From Durusdinium trenchii (taxonomy: Eukaryota; Sar; Dinophyceae; Suessiales; Symbiodiniaceae): DNA of 64,000 nucleotides. The stretch is from the NCBI GenBank assembly GCA_963970005.1, contig CAXAMN010021551.1, positions 519,440-583,439 of the forward strand, in the 5' to 3' direction. Shown piece after piece: positions 45,000 to 58,476 of the stretch (its first letter is position 1; each line of letters opens with the position of its first letter). The notes under the pieces are model-generated. The model worked only from the letters and a program-made list of their open reading frames with translations. It did no database searches and had not been told where the DNA came from. The position numbers and the translations under genes are program-made.

Positions 45000-47900
45000 C
45001 ACAAACACCGTAGGGACCAAACAAATGGATTTGTTGAGCCAATGATCGTAGATGTTTTGGAATGTTTTGGATCAACCACTCCAAGGTGCATGATTAACCA
45101 TCCTGCTAGGGTGAATTTCTTAGTCAACGGTTAACATAGATTGTATGAATATGAAAATGTGATAGTCCTCCAAAGCTTGTTTTAAAAGGTGGTTCCTAGA
45201 TCCAGGGCAAACTTTCCAACGAGCATGGGTTTGCAGCAACTGTCATCATTGATAGCATGGGTTTATCAGCAACAGCATATTATCTGAAGTCCATAAGTCT
45301 ACAACCCACCAAGATATGAACACTCTTTTGGCCGGATCCCTTCTCAAAATCATTCATGCTATGCTGGAACCTTCAGGTTTCTTGTCCCTCATTCCCACTG
45401 GCCACCAGTCCACCTGCCGACCCACGTCCGCAGCCAAGCTTCAAAGAAACATCTGCCCAGCGAAAGTATCGTAAACGGTTTCCTTCCTCGCCAGCATCAC
45501 AAGCAAACTCACCTGCACCGTCTGCACAGGCTTTGACAAGTTGACTCTCGACATGTCTCTTCATACATGTGTGTCCAATGCTTGGAACGATTGCGTTTTC
45601 TTTGCATATGGTTTAAGAAACTTTACCAGGCACCAAGCCAAAAAGCTATAGCTAGCTATAGCAAGGGACCTTCAACTAAGAACTTCAGATTAAAGTAATT
45701 GAAACAAAACTCGAGGCTCTCAACCTTCCATTTCCAACAGTTGAGTGTAAGCGCTTCAACTTCCCCTCATCAGAGATAATTTAGCCACTTCTTCATGGTC
45801 AGTCCGTGCCACATTTCTTCGTGGGTTGTGGATATGAGACTGTCTTCCATCATGGCCGGAGTCTGGTGCCCAGCGCCTGCAAGAAAATGCTGACGCCGAT
45901 CAGAATGAAGCTTCTGAAAGCCTCGTTCCAGGGGATTGGGATTTTTTGTTGCGGACTATGACGCAAGGATGTCGAGGATTTAAAGAGAACTGAGGTTGAG
46001 ATGAACGCCTCTGAGAAGTAGTTAAAAAAAGTGACCAAGAGATGTCATATTTGAATTAACTTGATGGGTTCCAACATCTTCTAATCAGGGGCCATGTATA
46101 TAGTGGTACCAGTAGTCCATTGTTTCGGGTATGAGACACACACTTGTTGATTCTATACGTAGGCAAGTCTGATCTTGAAAAATGACCTAGGACGCTTTGC
46201 TGAAAATTGTATCGTGACAGTGCCTGAGAAGAACATCGTTCCCTCAAACAATCATGGTTGAAATTCCACCAAATAAATATCAACGTGGCAATTGTGGAAA
46301 CATTTGCAGCCACATCGCGCAAATTCGTTCTGGAGGAGAACTAATTGTTTTAACCATTCTCAACCCATACAAAACAGAACCATGTAGCTGTTCTGTTCCG
46401 TTGAAATGCCGTGTTGACCTCTCGCTCGTTCCATGTGTTCCACACGCACCTCAATCGTGAGGAGCCGGTGCCAGTCCATGCTCCTGGCGGTGAAAACAAG
46501 CCTGCGGAGTGATTGGCATTTATTACAAATAATCACCAACCATTGGGTTTAGTTTTTGCTATTTGCCCCCAACTCTTGATAGATATAAGCGGCCATACAT
46601 ATACAGTATGTATACATGTATCATCATTTATCTAGTCCCTTGGTTTGTCGATCTTGATATTTTTCACTGACTGCAGTAGAGATCGGATCTCCACATCAAA
46701 TGAAGGGTGATCAACATGTGCCATAAGATGTGTTTGAAACAACAAACGTCTTGGTGCGATACGCGTGTCAAGGCGAGGGGATGATTATGATGGTGGGTGG
46801 CCCATCCAAAATCAACTGGGATCTGAATGAGGCGGTCTTTTTTCAGTTGCTGCATGTAGAGGCATTTAGAAAAACACATTTGAATGACGATCTTAACACT
46901 GAAGATGCTCCTGTTCAAAGCCTGGGTGTCCCAACACGTGCGATTTGCGTAGTTACAGCTGACCGTTGAAACCTACATATATGTATGTGGTGGTGGATCA
47001 ACTGTTTTTTTAATGATGGAATGACCATTCTTCATTCTTCGCGCTTCATTCTTCGCGGAAAAAGAGATACACTCTGGCTGACTAACATGGAGTTGGAAAA
47101 TGGGCACTGTGAAGACTATTTTTGTCTACAAACAGGTGGCTGTCCATTTCCATGTTAGTGAGTCAGAGTGTATCTTTCGCGGCCTCGAACTTGGAACTAT
47201 GTCTAACTATGCTTGTAATATCAACACATATTGACAAACATCTTGCAGCATGACCTACACACGAGGTTGCGAGTAACAGCTACTCTAAGGTCACTTGCAG
47301 CATCTGTACCACAAGGCTGGAGGAATGTCCTGGAGGAGGCTTAACATGGAATACAACTCGACCAACACAGGGTACTGCAGCTCAGGGAATATTGGGGGAC
47401 GCTCACGCTTGGAACAGGGGCTTTATTTATCTCCCCGAAACCGCGAGGCGCATCATGTGCAAACATCGGCACAATCTGTCAGAGCTGCGGATCGTTGCCT
47501 CACTGTCAGGGCTGCCCAGGGATGATGCAGTTGCAGTTTGTGAGTTGGGAAGGACAATTCTGTACACATTGTCAGGGCTGCACCAGGGCAAGTTGTCACA
47601 CAGTGGGAACTGGAATCGGAGAATCCTTCATGCACTGTGAGGGCTGGGCGAAACCTTGAGGCTTCAGTTCGCTAGTCTGAGACAGTGGGGACACGTGGGG
47701 ACACTTCCGCCCACCGGCCCTGTCAGAGGACTGCCTTCCATTTCAACATGAAAATGAAAACAACCGATATCTTTCGCGGAAAAAATAGAAACACATACTT
47801 TAGCATACTTTAGCGAACCTCGTTACGAAGCTTTCCCGGGAAAAAAAAAAACATGGACAGTAAAGGTTGCTTTATATATAACACCATTATATACACGCAC

Positions 47901-48800
47901 TTTTAGATCAACTCCATGTGTGTAGTCTGTGTAGTATTATAATATGTAATATGAATTGCTCAGGTTGAACCTATCGGACAGCTGTCTATATCATACTTGG
48001 AGTTTGGTACACATCTAGTTTTGGATCTCTCCTGGCCAGCTGCGGCATCAGAATCGCAGCCCCATAGATCCTCGACTCGAGTCCGGTGGCAAATCATAAT
48101 ACATATTCCGTCCCCCCAATATCCCTGGTAGATGTACTCTGCGCAAATCCAAACTGGTTCATGTGGGTATGAGTCAACCGCCAAAAGCCGCCCGCTATCG
48201 TCCGACAGTCCAAAGCCTAGCTAAGCAAGATGAAACAGTCCAAAGCCTCGCTAAGTCCATCTAGCTCAACCCCCGAAACTGCCGGGTGGATGAAACAGAA
48301 GAACGTGGATGGATGATTGGTCATCAATGCATACCGCATCCGCATCCCTTGCCCAGAATGAGCGAGTACTAGTAGACCCATATTATATACTGGTATAAAG
48401 GCCAAACTCTTGACACACACACACACACACCCATATGGCCTACCCATCAGCTAAGAAAACAACACAGTGAACCTCGGATTGGTCTAACAAGTCATATAAA
48501 AGAGGAACTGTCACTTGAAAACATTGGCAGTTAGCTTGCGAGTGCAATTGCGGAACCTATACTCCCTCTCCTTTTGTCGCTTGCCAAAAAAGTCCCTGCA
48601 CTGTACCCGATGAGGCCGACGAGTAGGATGAGTACACTCGCCACGCAGAGATTTCTGTAGTCTTTGGAATCTCTTCTTCTCCTCCACAAGTGGTTCGAAA
48701 TTATTTGGTTCCCCGACCGTCTGACCTTCCAGCAGGTAATTCATCATGAGTCGACATACTACAGTTGTAGCAACATACACTGTTCATCACTCTTCAGTCA
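45000..48800. other. Stretch without a confident gene
   Basis: An island at 45380-45540 is open on both strands without composition support. A foldback element lies at 47053-47182 and a CA dinucleotide repeat at 48412-48431. Confidence 0.4.
47053..47182. repeat. Foldback element with CGCGG ends
   Basis: Arms 47053-47090 and 47149-47182 pair imperfectly over about 34-38 bases (share CCATGTTAGT and AGAGTGTATCT). Similar TTTCGCGGAAAAA motifs recur at 47771. No target duplication found. Confidence 0.65.
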
Positions 48801-48813
48801 CTTCTACAACAAG

Positions 48814-49048
48814 CTTCCACATCCGCCGGTTCCACCGGTACACGCGATCAGGCCTTCTTCTCCGTGGTTCCACACGTCCACCGGATCCCGCGACAGCGAC
48901 CGAGCGCTTCTGGCAAGTCTCGACCCCTTCTCCACGAAGCAGGAGCCCGCCTCGCCTGAGGCGGTGGACAAACACGCCTACAGATCCCACAGGAGCCCAT
49001 CCACTTCTGTGGTCAAACATGTAGCCAAAGCTCAAGGAATCTCAGGAG
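48814..49048 (+). CDS. Candidate exon, Ser/Pro-rich
   Basis: The acceptor CACTTCTACAACAAG and the donor GTTCAG bound a plus frame with about 65 percent third-position GC, containing SRDSDRALLASLDPFSTKQE. No domain recognised. Confidence 0.45.
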
Positions 49049-49049
49049 G

Positions 49050-52000
49050 TTCAGTCGAACAAACTTCACTAAAAAGCTTGACCCATTGGACTCATATCTC
49101 TTCAAAAAGCAACATATAAAGCCAAGTACTCATACTGGTCTTGTGTGTAAAATAATGATGCTGCGCGGACACTCACATAGGCATGTCCAAACTCACCTCT
49201 GAACACGTTCCACCACTACAAGGGCGGCACTTGTGGATAGCGCCTCTGGAACATACCCAGGATCATGGAAAGCAACAGAGTCAAAAGAAAATACTAGGAT
49301 GAACACACACACACACAACTGTCACACACACAAACATGAGAGGTGCAAAAACAAAACATGTGCCAACGAAGTGAGCCAACTTGCAACGCACCATTGGGTT
49401 GCCTGTGTGTTTTGCAATCCTCCTACACTCTACAGGCATCCACAGGATCTTTCCCTGCAGTCGACGTCTGATTCGATAACCAAAGGGATCCAAAGGGGAA
49501 TGATTCGGGAACCATGTTTCGGTTACAATGATGATCATACTACTTGCTCTAGCATTCAATTGGATGCACAGTCGCTGAAGTCAAAGAAGTTTCTGATCCT
49601 GTGCAAGTAGGTGTTTCATGAAGGTCGTGAAGGTGTGTGGATCGACTCAATGTATTTCCTTCACTTGGCTTCCATCCTCTCAGGGTGGCGGAAAGCCAAA
49701 CAAAGTGCACAAAACTCCAAGAGCCAGTGTGTCACTAAAAAAAGGGCCAACGCTTTAAGTCCCAACTTCCAACCCCGACGCATCTGTGATCCCACCCAAT
49801 GCTGAAAAGCCATCGCTCACCCCGTGAGAAACCACTTCTTGACCATGGTGATCCGAAGCAAAGCCAAGGCGCAAATTTCCAAAGCACCAAGCCTTACATG
49901 TGTGGTTTCACCAACACAACCCAGTTGATCTGGGGAGCTCACTCCACCAGTCACTGTTAGGAGAAACCTGGAACCGAGTTGGCAAAGAAGCACCAGGTGC
50001 CACAGGAGGAACACTTCCGAGATCTACACGAACGAGGGGCATGGTAGACTCTTCCAACAGCATTAGACCCTTGGAAGCTCAACAATTGCAGGGTTCGGTT
50101 TGTTTGTCATGGAAATTTGGGAGAACTCACTGCTCATCAGCACTTACACCGAAGATTGATATGACGCCCCAGAACTACTTGATTCATCCTATTCGGATAT
50201 GTTTTCTTCCTCGCTTTGATCATCGTTGGTCCACCGACCAGTTGGTGTCACTTGGTGTCACTTGCCATCCAAGGATATCTCGTAATGGTAGCTCGGCAGC
50301 TTAAATGCTGGTGCATGGCAATGGTGCTGCAGTATTGGGTAAGATCAACCATGCAAAACATTGGGAAACTCTTGCACACATAATGTAGACTCTTGATTAA
50401 TTAGACAATCCAAATGGGGGGGGTCTCACTACTCAAGATACATTACGGAGATCCACCAAGGCACAACTTGGAGCGAGCCAAAGCGCTGGGCCCTGAGCAA
50501 GCAAAGGCGGCGGAAGAAATGCAATCTTTGGCTCTGGTCGTTGATGTTCGTTGGACACCCGTGCAACAGAAGGATCATGAGCCCACATGAATGACAGGGG
50601 AAGGGGAGCACCTTCAGCACACCTATCACCCATCGCCTGAACAATTGTATTAGGTGTAGCACCTAAATGTCTAGGTGAAACAACCATAGGATCATGTAAG
50701 CTGTTCTTCGATCCCCTATTCGTGATGATGCGGTTGGCCTGTGCACAAAACAATACACATTCAAGCACGCATCAACACAAGTTAAGTGTGACACAGGAAC
50801 GTGACAAGCGCATCAACCCAATCATTCGTGCAAGCCAATAGCGTGTCCCGTTACTAGGAGCCATGAGTCGTGTTCCTAGGTTCTCGGTGCCATTAAGTAG
50901 GCACCTACTTACAGTAATAAAGTAATGAGGCAAGGGGGCCACGGGCTCAAAAGCAAACGTATAACTATTGAACTGCTCTGTTTCAAAATCAAACTTGCCC
51001 CTCCAAATACCTGCATGACCTGCATGACGGACCAGTCGCCTTCAGGGTCAAGAAAGCTAGCTTCATACGTCTGCCGCTCGTCCTTGCAAACCTCGGTCGC
51101 GAGACGAGGAACATTCAGTGCGTGCGACCGGATGCATCACACTCGTGATGTGTTATATCCGTGAAACAAACATCGCAACCCAGCAAGGTTGGACGTTGCA
51201 AAGACGGAAGTAACATGATATCCAGCATCTCTCCGACCAGTCATGTTCATCTAAATATCCTGACTTCCTTATTCACCATGTGCCTGTTGAGTGCGGTGAG
51301 GCCATGGGTCAATTCTATGATGTTTACAACACGGTTGATGAGAGACTAGGAGAAGTTGACTCCTGTATAATTAACCGCCTTGGATACATTTAACAAAAAA
51401 ACTTCCTCTAACCTGCCTTTATCAGTTGACTGATTTGTACTGATTTCATGGTCGGCTGCTTGCCAATGGCTGCCAAGTAGCGACTGCTTGGGTCCTGCTG
51501 TAGTTCGCAAAAGCATTGGGATTCCGATGGGTCGGCGCTCCACCCTGTGCAGTCCAGCGGAGCCAAAAGAGACAAGCGACTCATGCTTTGTCTGCCGATC
51601 GAAGATGATGGTGATATATGTGATATTGATATGTTCTACATCGCTTAGAGCAGCACAATTATTTTGGACCACTGCACAATTGGCATCTATGGATCTTCCT
51701 TTGCATTCTGTGCAAGTTTGTTCATGTTCTCCGACAATGCTAAGCATGACATTTGGTAGATCAGGTTTGGGTACCAAAAATTCATAATAATCTATATAAT
51801 GCCTCCAATGATTCCAATGATGTCACCTCCGTTACCAATGATTCTCATGCTGTCTAAGATCATTGGCACCCAAACTCGAACGTATCCTTCAGGTTTCTTG
51901 CCGATTGGGTCCGCATACGCCGTGACCCGGAGAAGGCCAAGCCACGAAGGGCCACACCATCGCAGCGCCCCATGGGGATGCTGATGATGAGGTAAAGGAT

Positions 52001-52185
52001 GAGGATGTCTACAGCAACAGGTGGCATGGGTCGCGGGTCGCGGAAATGACTTCAAACAACAAAAAGAACACAACTTGGGTTACTAACATGGGTTAATGGG
52101 TTGGGAGGACAACATCTGAATCTGAAGAAGAAAAATGAAGAAAACACATTTCAGCCTCTGTACGGAGCCGTACGGAGCTGTTTTT
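49050..52185. other. Stretch without a confident gene
   Basis: A CTAG-family unit (TTACTAGGAGCCATGAG) lies at 50851. A minus frame near 51850-51960 (LLRVTAYADPIGKKPEGYVR) is a weak exon candidate. Confidence 0.35.
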
Positions 52186-52186
52186 T

Positions 52187-52572
52187 GTGCAAGTGATGTC
52201 AGCCCTCGAAGCACAAGGAGAGTTGGAAAGGAGATCTTTCCAACCAGCCATCGACGCACGGAAGCAAAACTCACAACGCTTATATACACTTATATTATTG
52301 AAGTCTCCTGACCTATCAAGAAAGAGATTCTTCCGGCGGGTGAATCAAATTGTGTCCGCGGCAACACGAACATGTTTAGACTAGACTTATCGCAAGTGGA
52401 CCAATTGTGCTGCGCTGAAAGCAAGCCACCGACACTGCCCATAGTTGCTCGAGAAATTCTCGATCAACATGAAGATCAGCTACGCAAAGCTGGATCTGAC
52501 TCCACCATGCAAACCCAGGAAACCCTTGAGTCGAGCCTGCCACCCCCGTGCATGAAAAAACAAGACTCATAA
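52187..52572 (+). CDS. Candidate coding region in two frames
   Basis: A first plus frame (MSALEAQGELERRSFQPAID) is followed by a second ending in TAA at 52570 (VAREILDQHEDQLRKAG). Either two exons or a frameshifted remnant. The minus frame is also open. Confidence 0.35.
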
Positions 52573-53079
52573 CCTACACCCATGGCCAAAACAGCGGCCT
52601 AAACTCCAATCACCAGCCTTACAGGGGGCATCGTCTCGTCTGTGCACAAATGTCTCGCAGAGGTGCTGAGCTGTGAGCATGGCTAGCATGGCTGTGGTGA
52701 GCATCATCCTGGAGGCGCGTTCGACGAATTCCGATGATTTCCGCCAGGCGTTTTGTCTGTTTCTCTTTATGATTTTCGCTTAGGACGAGAATTTCCGCAG
52801 CCCACGCATGTTTTGTGTTTTGTCATCATTGTATTTCACCGGCTGAACATCAACACGGGGGTGGCAATCCTGTATTATACAGTATGGAATTTGAGGTCGA
52901 GGAACCGTGCGGTCGCACTGATACACTCGGACCGAGGGCGGCATAAACTACAGGGCTGTGAGGTCGCCACTAGTCACTATAGGGAAACAAGTTGCAGTGC
53001 CTCTGGAATCTGCAGTCGCTCCAGCAAGCACGGGGTGGTTATCCAATAGTTACAAAGCATCTTTCCACATCCTAAGAGC

Positions 53080-53160
53080 GATGGCCTCCAACCCAATAAA
53101 CGGTGGCCTCCAACCTAATAAACGGCCTCCAACCCAATAGTGATGGCCTCCAACCTACTT
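53080..53160. repeat. GGCCTCCAACC tandem repeat
   Basis: Four copies of about 20-24 bases based on GGCCTCCAACCTAATA. The same unit accompanies CTAG repeats at 9888, 37420 and 43560. Confidence 0.8.
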
Positions 53161-53312
53161 ATGATGTTTATCTGCGAGGTGACTTGCTATGGTTTCTCCG
53201 GCGTTCAACATGACAGGTCCATCATGGTCCATCACACTGCAGGATGGAAGCCATGATATACCCCCGCAGGATCAACATATTTGCGCACAATTGGCACACA
53301 AACCGCACAAGT

Positions 53313-53337
53313 GACACATATGTGAATCATATGTGTC
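53313..53337. other. Perfect 10-bp hairpin
   Basis: GACACATATG and CATATGTGTC with a five-base loop. Confidence 0.5.
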
Positions 53338-53564
53338 AATTTATTCTCAGGTAGTGTAGCTTCCCAAATCTTACCGTCTCAAAGTTCATCCACCAGCTGA
53401 GGAGCATTCCCAAAGAGAGGAGGCCGGGCGCCCACCCATCCATCCCATGTCACAAGTAGGTCCACCTTTGGTCACTTTGCTGCAGAACTTTGCTTCTTTA
53501 CAACTTTTCAAGGTGTCACCTGTCATCCTTTGGGTTGCAACACCATGAAATACAGTGCAGTGAA

Positions 53565-54071
53565 CTATGAAGCCAGGATGGTCAAGACTCTGTGAAAAAA
53601 AGACCCTCCCCGCCCCGTGCCCCGTCTTTGGCTCGCGCACGTGCGATCGTCCTTCATTCCGGGAGCCGTCCCGTCGTCCCATCGGCCGATCGCTCGGCTG
53701 CGGCGGTTTTGTCTCAAGGCCCTCCTGTCAACGGTCTTTGGGGAAGCTGGCCGATCGGATGTGGCACCCAAATGTGGGGTCTGGATTTTGGAGGCTTCAT
53801 GTGAAAGGCGAAGCCCATAGCATTCATGGATTGTCCAACCCGCGTGCCAGCATTTCTTTGTCCCCGGAATGAATTGTCCCTCATCTGTTGCGACTGGTTT
53901 TGCTTCGAGCCCGACATGCCACGGATGATCGGTAGCTGAGTAGCCGAGTAGCCTGTCAGAGGCAGAGGCGTGACTTGCTGGCAGTAGCTTGGCAGCGAGA
54001 TCTAAAGCAAGTCGTGGAAAGCTGGTGTTTCTATTAGAAAGGCACCCAAAGCAAGTCTTGTAGAAGTCCAT
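53565..54071. other. Coding-like GC-rich island, strand unresolved
   Basis: A 168-residue minus frame and three plus frames overlap. Third-position GC is about 63-65 percent for the best plus (PVVPSADRSAAAVLSQGPPV) and the minus frame, so I cannot choose. Confidence 0.3.
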
Positions 54072-54444
54072 GCATCACTCATTCATATATTATCTCACAT
54101 GTAACTATCTGGAACAAAACGTCTCGGTCAAAATGGATCACCATTGCAGGTAATCGCAAGGAATCTTCATTCAGCAAACCCTCCGACCCCAGTTTAATGG
54201 TCAAGAATTGGTTTTCTTTGAGTCGGCCATTTACAAAGTGTTTGGAAAACATACAAAGGCTTAAGGCTTAACAGCGGAACTTGATCGTGCTGCCATTGAA
54301 CTTGTCGTCCTAGAAAAGTGGCAAAGGATTGCCGAGGGTACTGTTTACAGTCCTTGATTCCGTTTGGGGTCTGTGGCAAAACCAAAAACCAAAAGGCTTT
54401 CCCGCAATTCCTGTCTGATCCGACACATCTACCCCGGATAGCCC

Positions 54445-54700
54445 ATGCTTAAACACGGCAGTTCGCCAACAATCACATCAAGGCCTCAGTTGGAGCATGT
54501 CCTAGCTAAGAAAAATCCGTCGAAGCCAAGCCCTTATCGCCTCCAAAAAGACACAAACACGACCTTCCTGTTCGTTCGCGAGCGCTTGGCGTCCAGCCGA
54601 AATGCCGACAAAGGACGCCTGGCAATTCGGATCCCTCGAAAAAAACTGCAAAGACATGCAAAGACTGAGACCCGGGATGGATGGCAAGTCTAGCACCAAG
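54445..54700. other. Coding-like island, strand unresolved
   Basis: The plus frame (FVRERLASSRNADKGRLAIR) and a minus frame (ISAGRQALANEQEGRVCVFL) are both plausible. No motif. Confidence 0.25.
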
Positions 54701-55384
54701 CAAGGCCAAACGAACAAAATACATCCCACCTTACCACCAACTCTGGTCCGGCGGCAAAGCTTGCATTTCTTGGGGCGTCAAGCACGTCTAATGAATTCAA
54801 ACGGGCTCTGTAACAAATGAGACGCCAACCATTTAGAATGCACACTCGTTGTGGGTCCCCTATTTTGCCACAGAATCAGAGGTAGGTATTAGGATAGTAT
54901 AGATGTACATGATTGTACATGTATATACACAATAAACACATTGAACACCTGGTGGGGGATCCTCAACGATTAGCGAATTTGACCAAGACCAAAGCAGTTC
55001 AATACAGGGGTCACCTGCTTTTGAGTAAACAGGCACGATTGAGCACAAGAAAAGAAACCGGGAATCCACCGCAGCTACAAAGGGTCGGGTTAAAGCCTCC
55101 TCATTCAAGATCAAACGTATTCATTTGATCCAACATGGCCATCATCCAAGACTTCAGTAGCAAAACACAAACCAAGTCATGGTCCGCCTGCCACGGGCAT
55201 GCGCGCTACACGATGGAGGAGCCCTGCCAGGCAGAACAGCGAGAAGTTGGGATCCGGGACAGGTATATATATATATTATTTTGTTGTTTTCAATTCTGTT
55301 TTTGATACTTATTAGCAGTCCATATAGCAATCCCTAAATAAAAGAACGCTCCAACTGAGAGCTATCCACGAGTTATCCACAGGT

Positions 55385-55585
55385 CTGTAGGCCTCCAACC
55401 GGGTGTGCGTTTAGAGACGTCTTACGCCCGTCTTTCGCATGGCTCCTGCGGGACGACACACGCGTTGTGCTGCTGTGGACATGGCGCCGACGCGACACTG
55501 GAGAGGCTGGGAGGGTCGGAGCCACACTGCGACGCAGGGCGACGAAGGGCGACACGGTGTGCCGTTCATGTCATGGCTTCCAGGA
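55385..55585 (+). CDS. Candidate exon, frame ambiguous
   Basis: Two plus frames with about 66 percent third-position GC cover a 200-base GC-rich island. One is Cys/His-rich (SCGTTHALCCCGHGADATLE). No assignment. Confidence 0.3.
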
Positions 55586-55902
55586 AAATAGATAATGTCT
55601 TTGGGAAAGGGGGTAGTGTATCAACTTGAGAGAAGAGGGGGTGAACGAAAGGTAGCAGGCAATCACAAGTAACCCTGGTAGAAGTCCATGACGGCGTGAA
55701 CCGGCGCAGGGGGGATTTGATCTGGGCCCCCCCCCCCGACGAACAGAACCAACTCTTACAGGACCAAACTCAATGCACAATCCCAACTCCTGATTGTAGA
55801 TGTGATTGTAATACATTTTTGCTAAAGCAAGGAGAACTCAGGTAGCTCAAGCTCCCTTTCGTGACTAGTCTGACTAGTCTTCAATATTATGTGTAAGTAT
55901 CA

Positions 55903-56072
55903 GTATAGATAGATAGATAGATAGATAGGAAGGAAGGAAGGAAGGATGGATGGACGGATGGACGCATAGATGTATAGATACTGTAGATGGATAGATAGAT
56001 GGATAGATGTATAGATAGATGGATAGATAGATACATAGATTAGATTAGATTAGATTAGATTAGATAGATACA
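55903..56072. repeat. Compound GATA/GGAA/GATTA microsatellite
   Basis: Successive runs of GATA, GGAA, GATG, mixed GATA/GATG and GATTA. Confidence 0.9.
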
Positions 56073-56276
56073 TGGATATGTAATGTAATGATAAGTGCAC
56101 AACATATCACAAGATCAAATGAGTCCTTCAAACTATGCGATCCCTGTGGTTTGCTACACAAAGGCAAAAGCTGACATATGCTGACATCAGTTCTGGTTCC
56201 ACAATTCTCAAGTAGGGTATGTTCCCTGCTGCACAAAACCAATCATTGGTAACACTGCAGAAATGACAACCTGGCA

Positions 56277-56320
56277 TCGCTACTAGGAGCAAGGACGCTA
56301 GTAGGGGCACCTTCCAATTC
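56277..56320. repeat. CTAG-family repeat
   Basis: Contains GCATCGCTACTAGGAGCAAG and a second partial unit. Confidence 0.75.
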
Positions 56321-57674
56321 CTTCCAACTAAGCATGCTCCCAACCTCCAGGTCTCGGGAACAGTTGATGCACCTGCACACCCTGAGGATAGTAGATCCAC
56401 CATAAAAATTCACGCTAATTACTAATTAGGAGATATTCCCGCGTATTGAACAGAATGTTTCTGAAGCCCATGGAAAAACACATTCAATATTTATATTATA
56501 TATAACGAGCACCAAAACAACATGGTTCACCATGGCTGTAGGTCTGGTATGGTCTGGTAGTCCCGAGTAGTCCTTCCAGAACGTCATCTGCTGAAGCGCA
56601 GCACTGTGCACTGGGGAGATTTGCAGGACATCCGTGATCTGTCCAATGTCCATGAATTTGTGTGTTCACGAATTGCCGTTTGTCCAAAACATTCCAATCT
56701 GGTGCTTTTGGACATCGGAAAAATGCTTTTGGGGATGAGGAGCACCATCCAAGAGTGCAAAGTGGTGCATCCTAATCTGGTGAAGCAGGGGACCCCATTT
56801 GATGGGCTGCCGAGACCTGGTCCCCAGCATCCTGTGCCTGTCAAACGGGTACAATTACAACACGATCTGATGCACCGGCACCAACTTGCAACAAAACTTA
56901 TATATATATAAGTACGATAAACATGATGTGTCGGTGACTCAGGGAGGCAAAGGTCAGGGGATGACATCAAAACTGGAAGCAAATCCTGAATGTTTGGATT
57001 AACGACTAATACCGAAAGGTGGAAACACAGTGCGTCCAGCGGTTCAAACAATAGTCTGTCTCTAACAATTCAAAAGAATCAACACTGACTCTGTAAGTAT
57101 CTTGAGAACTCCCCACTCTCTTTCTTTTCCCCCAAGAAAGACGCGCTTCTCCGACGGAAAGACCGACTCGCGCGACGAAAGCAGTTTGACGCTGCCCACG
57201 ACAATGTTCCATTGACAGTTATCGAAACCCATAGACATCTATCATTAATCTGTCTATCATTGCTATCAAATTGATTCAACTTGGCTCAATACGGCTCAAT
57301 GTCTTTGCTTACAAACCGACCAGCCAGTGAAGCTATACAACGGCCCAGTCTGGACGACTTCTAGAAGGCGAGAATATGCCATGACGAAAAAGTGGTGGCC
57401 TACAGGTCACACAACAAATGCAAAGGACGTGCCATGGCGTGCCCTTACATCTTCATTCATCTTCCATTTTCAAATCAAAAAAAAGGACTCACGTCACATG
57501 TCATCCGTCGCAATCGCTGGTGAGACGTCTTTCTCTCCCAGTTGGGAAGACATCAAGGACCCAAAGTCGAGAAAGCTTGAGACCCAAGTCGACGCCCTGA
57601 CGATCGGAAGCATACCAACTCCTGGAGACAGATCTTGATATTTATAAAGCAAATGGCCTTTAAAGGGCGCCCTT

Positions 57675-57745
57675 GTTACTATATAGTAGCGTCCTTGTTC
57701 CTAGTAGTAAGGCCAGGAGCCCCGTTCGTAGCGTCCTTTGGTAAA
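57675..57745. repeat. CTAG-family repeat
   Basis: TAGTAGCGTCCTTGTTCCTA and a second unit with CCAGGAGCCCCGTTCG, matching 9888-9995 in sequence and orientation. Confidence 0.75.
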
Positions 57746-57790
57746 TTCTTGTGTTTCAACATCTTAGACTCTAGACTCTAGAACTGCCAG

Positions 57791-57970
57791 CCTTGATGTC
57801 TTCCAGGCGTTCTCAGCCCCTCAACCTGGCCAGCGAAGGTCCAACCGAAGCCACAGCCCGAAAGCCATTCTCGGTGATCCCTGCGTCGCTGCTCATCGCT
57901 CCTTTTTTTCCGAGGGGGAAAAACCAGCCAATGGGCGGTGAGGTGAAACGTCTGGCCCAGGAAGCGCGAG
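57791..57970. other. Candidate exon, strand unresolved
   Basis: The plus frame starts at ATG 57796 and ends in an ideal GCGAG-GTGAGG donor (SSRRSQPLNLASEGPTEAT). The minus frame over the same bases is equally GC-rich at third positions. Confidence 0.35.
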
Positions 57971-58064
57971 GTGAGGCCACTCGATTGTTCCCTCTGTTCC
58001 CCATGTTTTCATGCACAAATCCGGTTCAATACGAGTGACAAATGCCATCAAGTCTTATTGAAGC

Positions 58065-58440
58065 ATGCCTATCAAAGAGCTTGAGAGATTGAAAGGACAT
58101 CTGCATGCCTATAGCAACTATGCCTCCAGGCTCACTTCACAACCCCCCTGGACCTTCTGTGGCAGTCCCATACCCACAGCCGTTCGATTCAGCCGCAGGG
58201 AATCCCATCTGATCGGAGCCAAACGCAAAACGATGACAAAACGCGCCAACTCGTGCCGACACTCCTTGGGGGGTTCGAACCAAACGCGAAACGCACCGTG
58301 GCGCCGTGGCTGTGACGGTGGGGCGGGACTCCTTGCCATGATCGAAAGGATCCGAAGAATGTCCACTGTGGCACCCATGTGCCACCTGGGTTTGGGCCGA
58401 ACCCAGCTGAGCTGAATATCACTGAATGATCGCTGAGTTT
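58065..58440. other. Coding-like island, strand unresolved
   Basis: One plus frame (116 codons) and three minus frames are open. No motif separates them. Confidence 0.25.
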
Positions 58441-58476
58441 CCACCGTGGGGCGGACATCTCACCGACTCACCGACA

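Noticed and set aside
57290..57310. GGCTCAAT motifs resembling the end of the spliced leader
   Set aside because: The match is only a few bases and lacks the rest of the leader.
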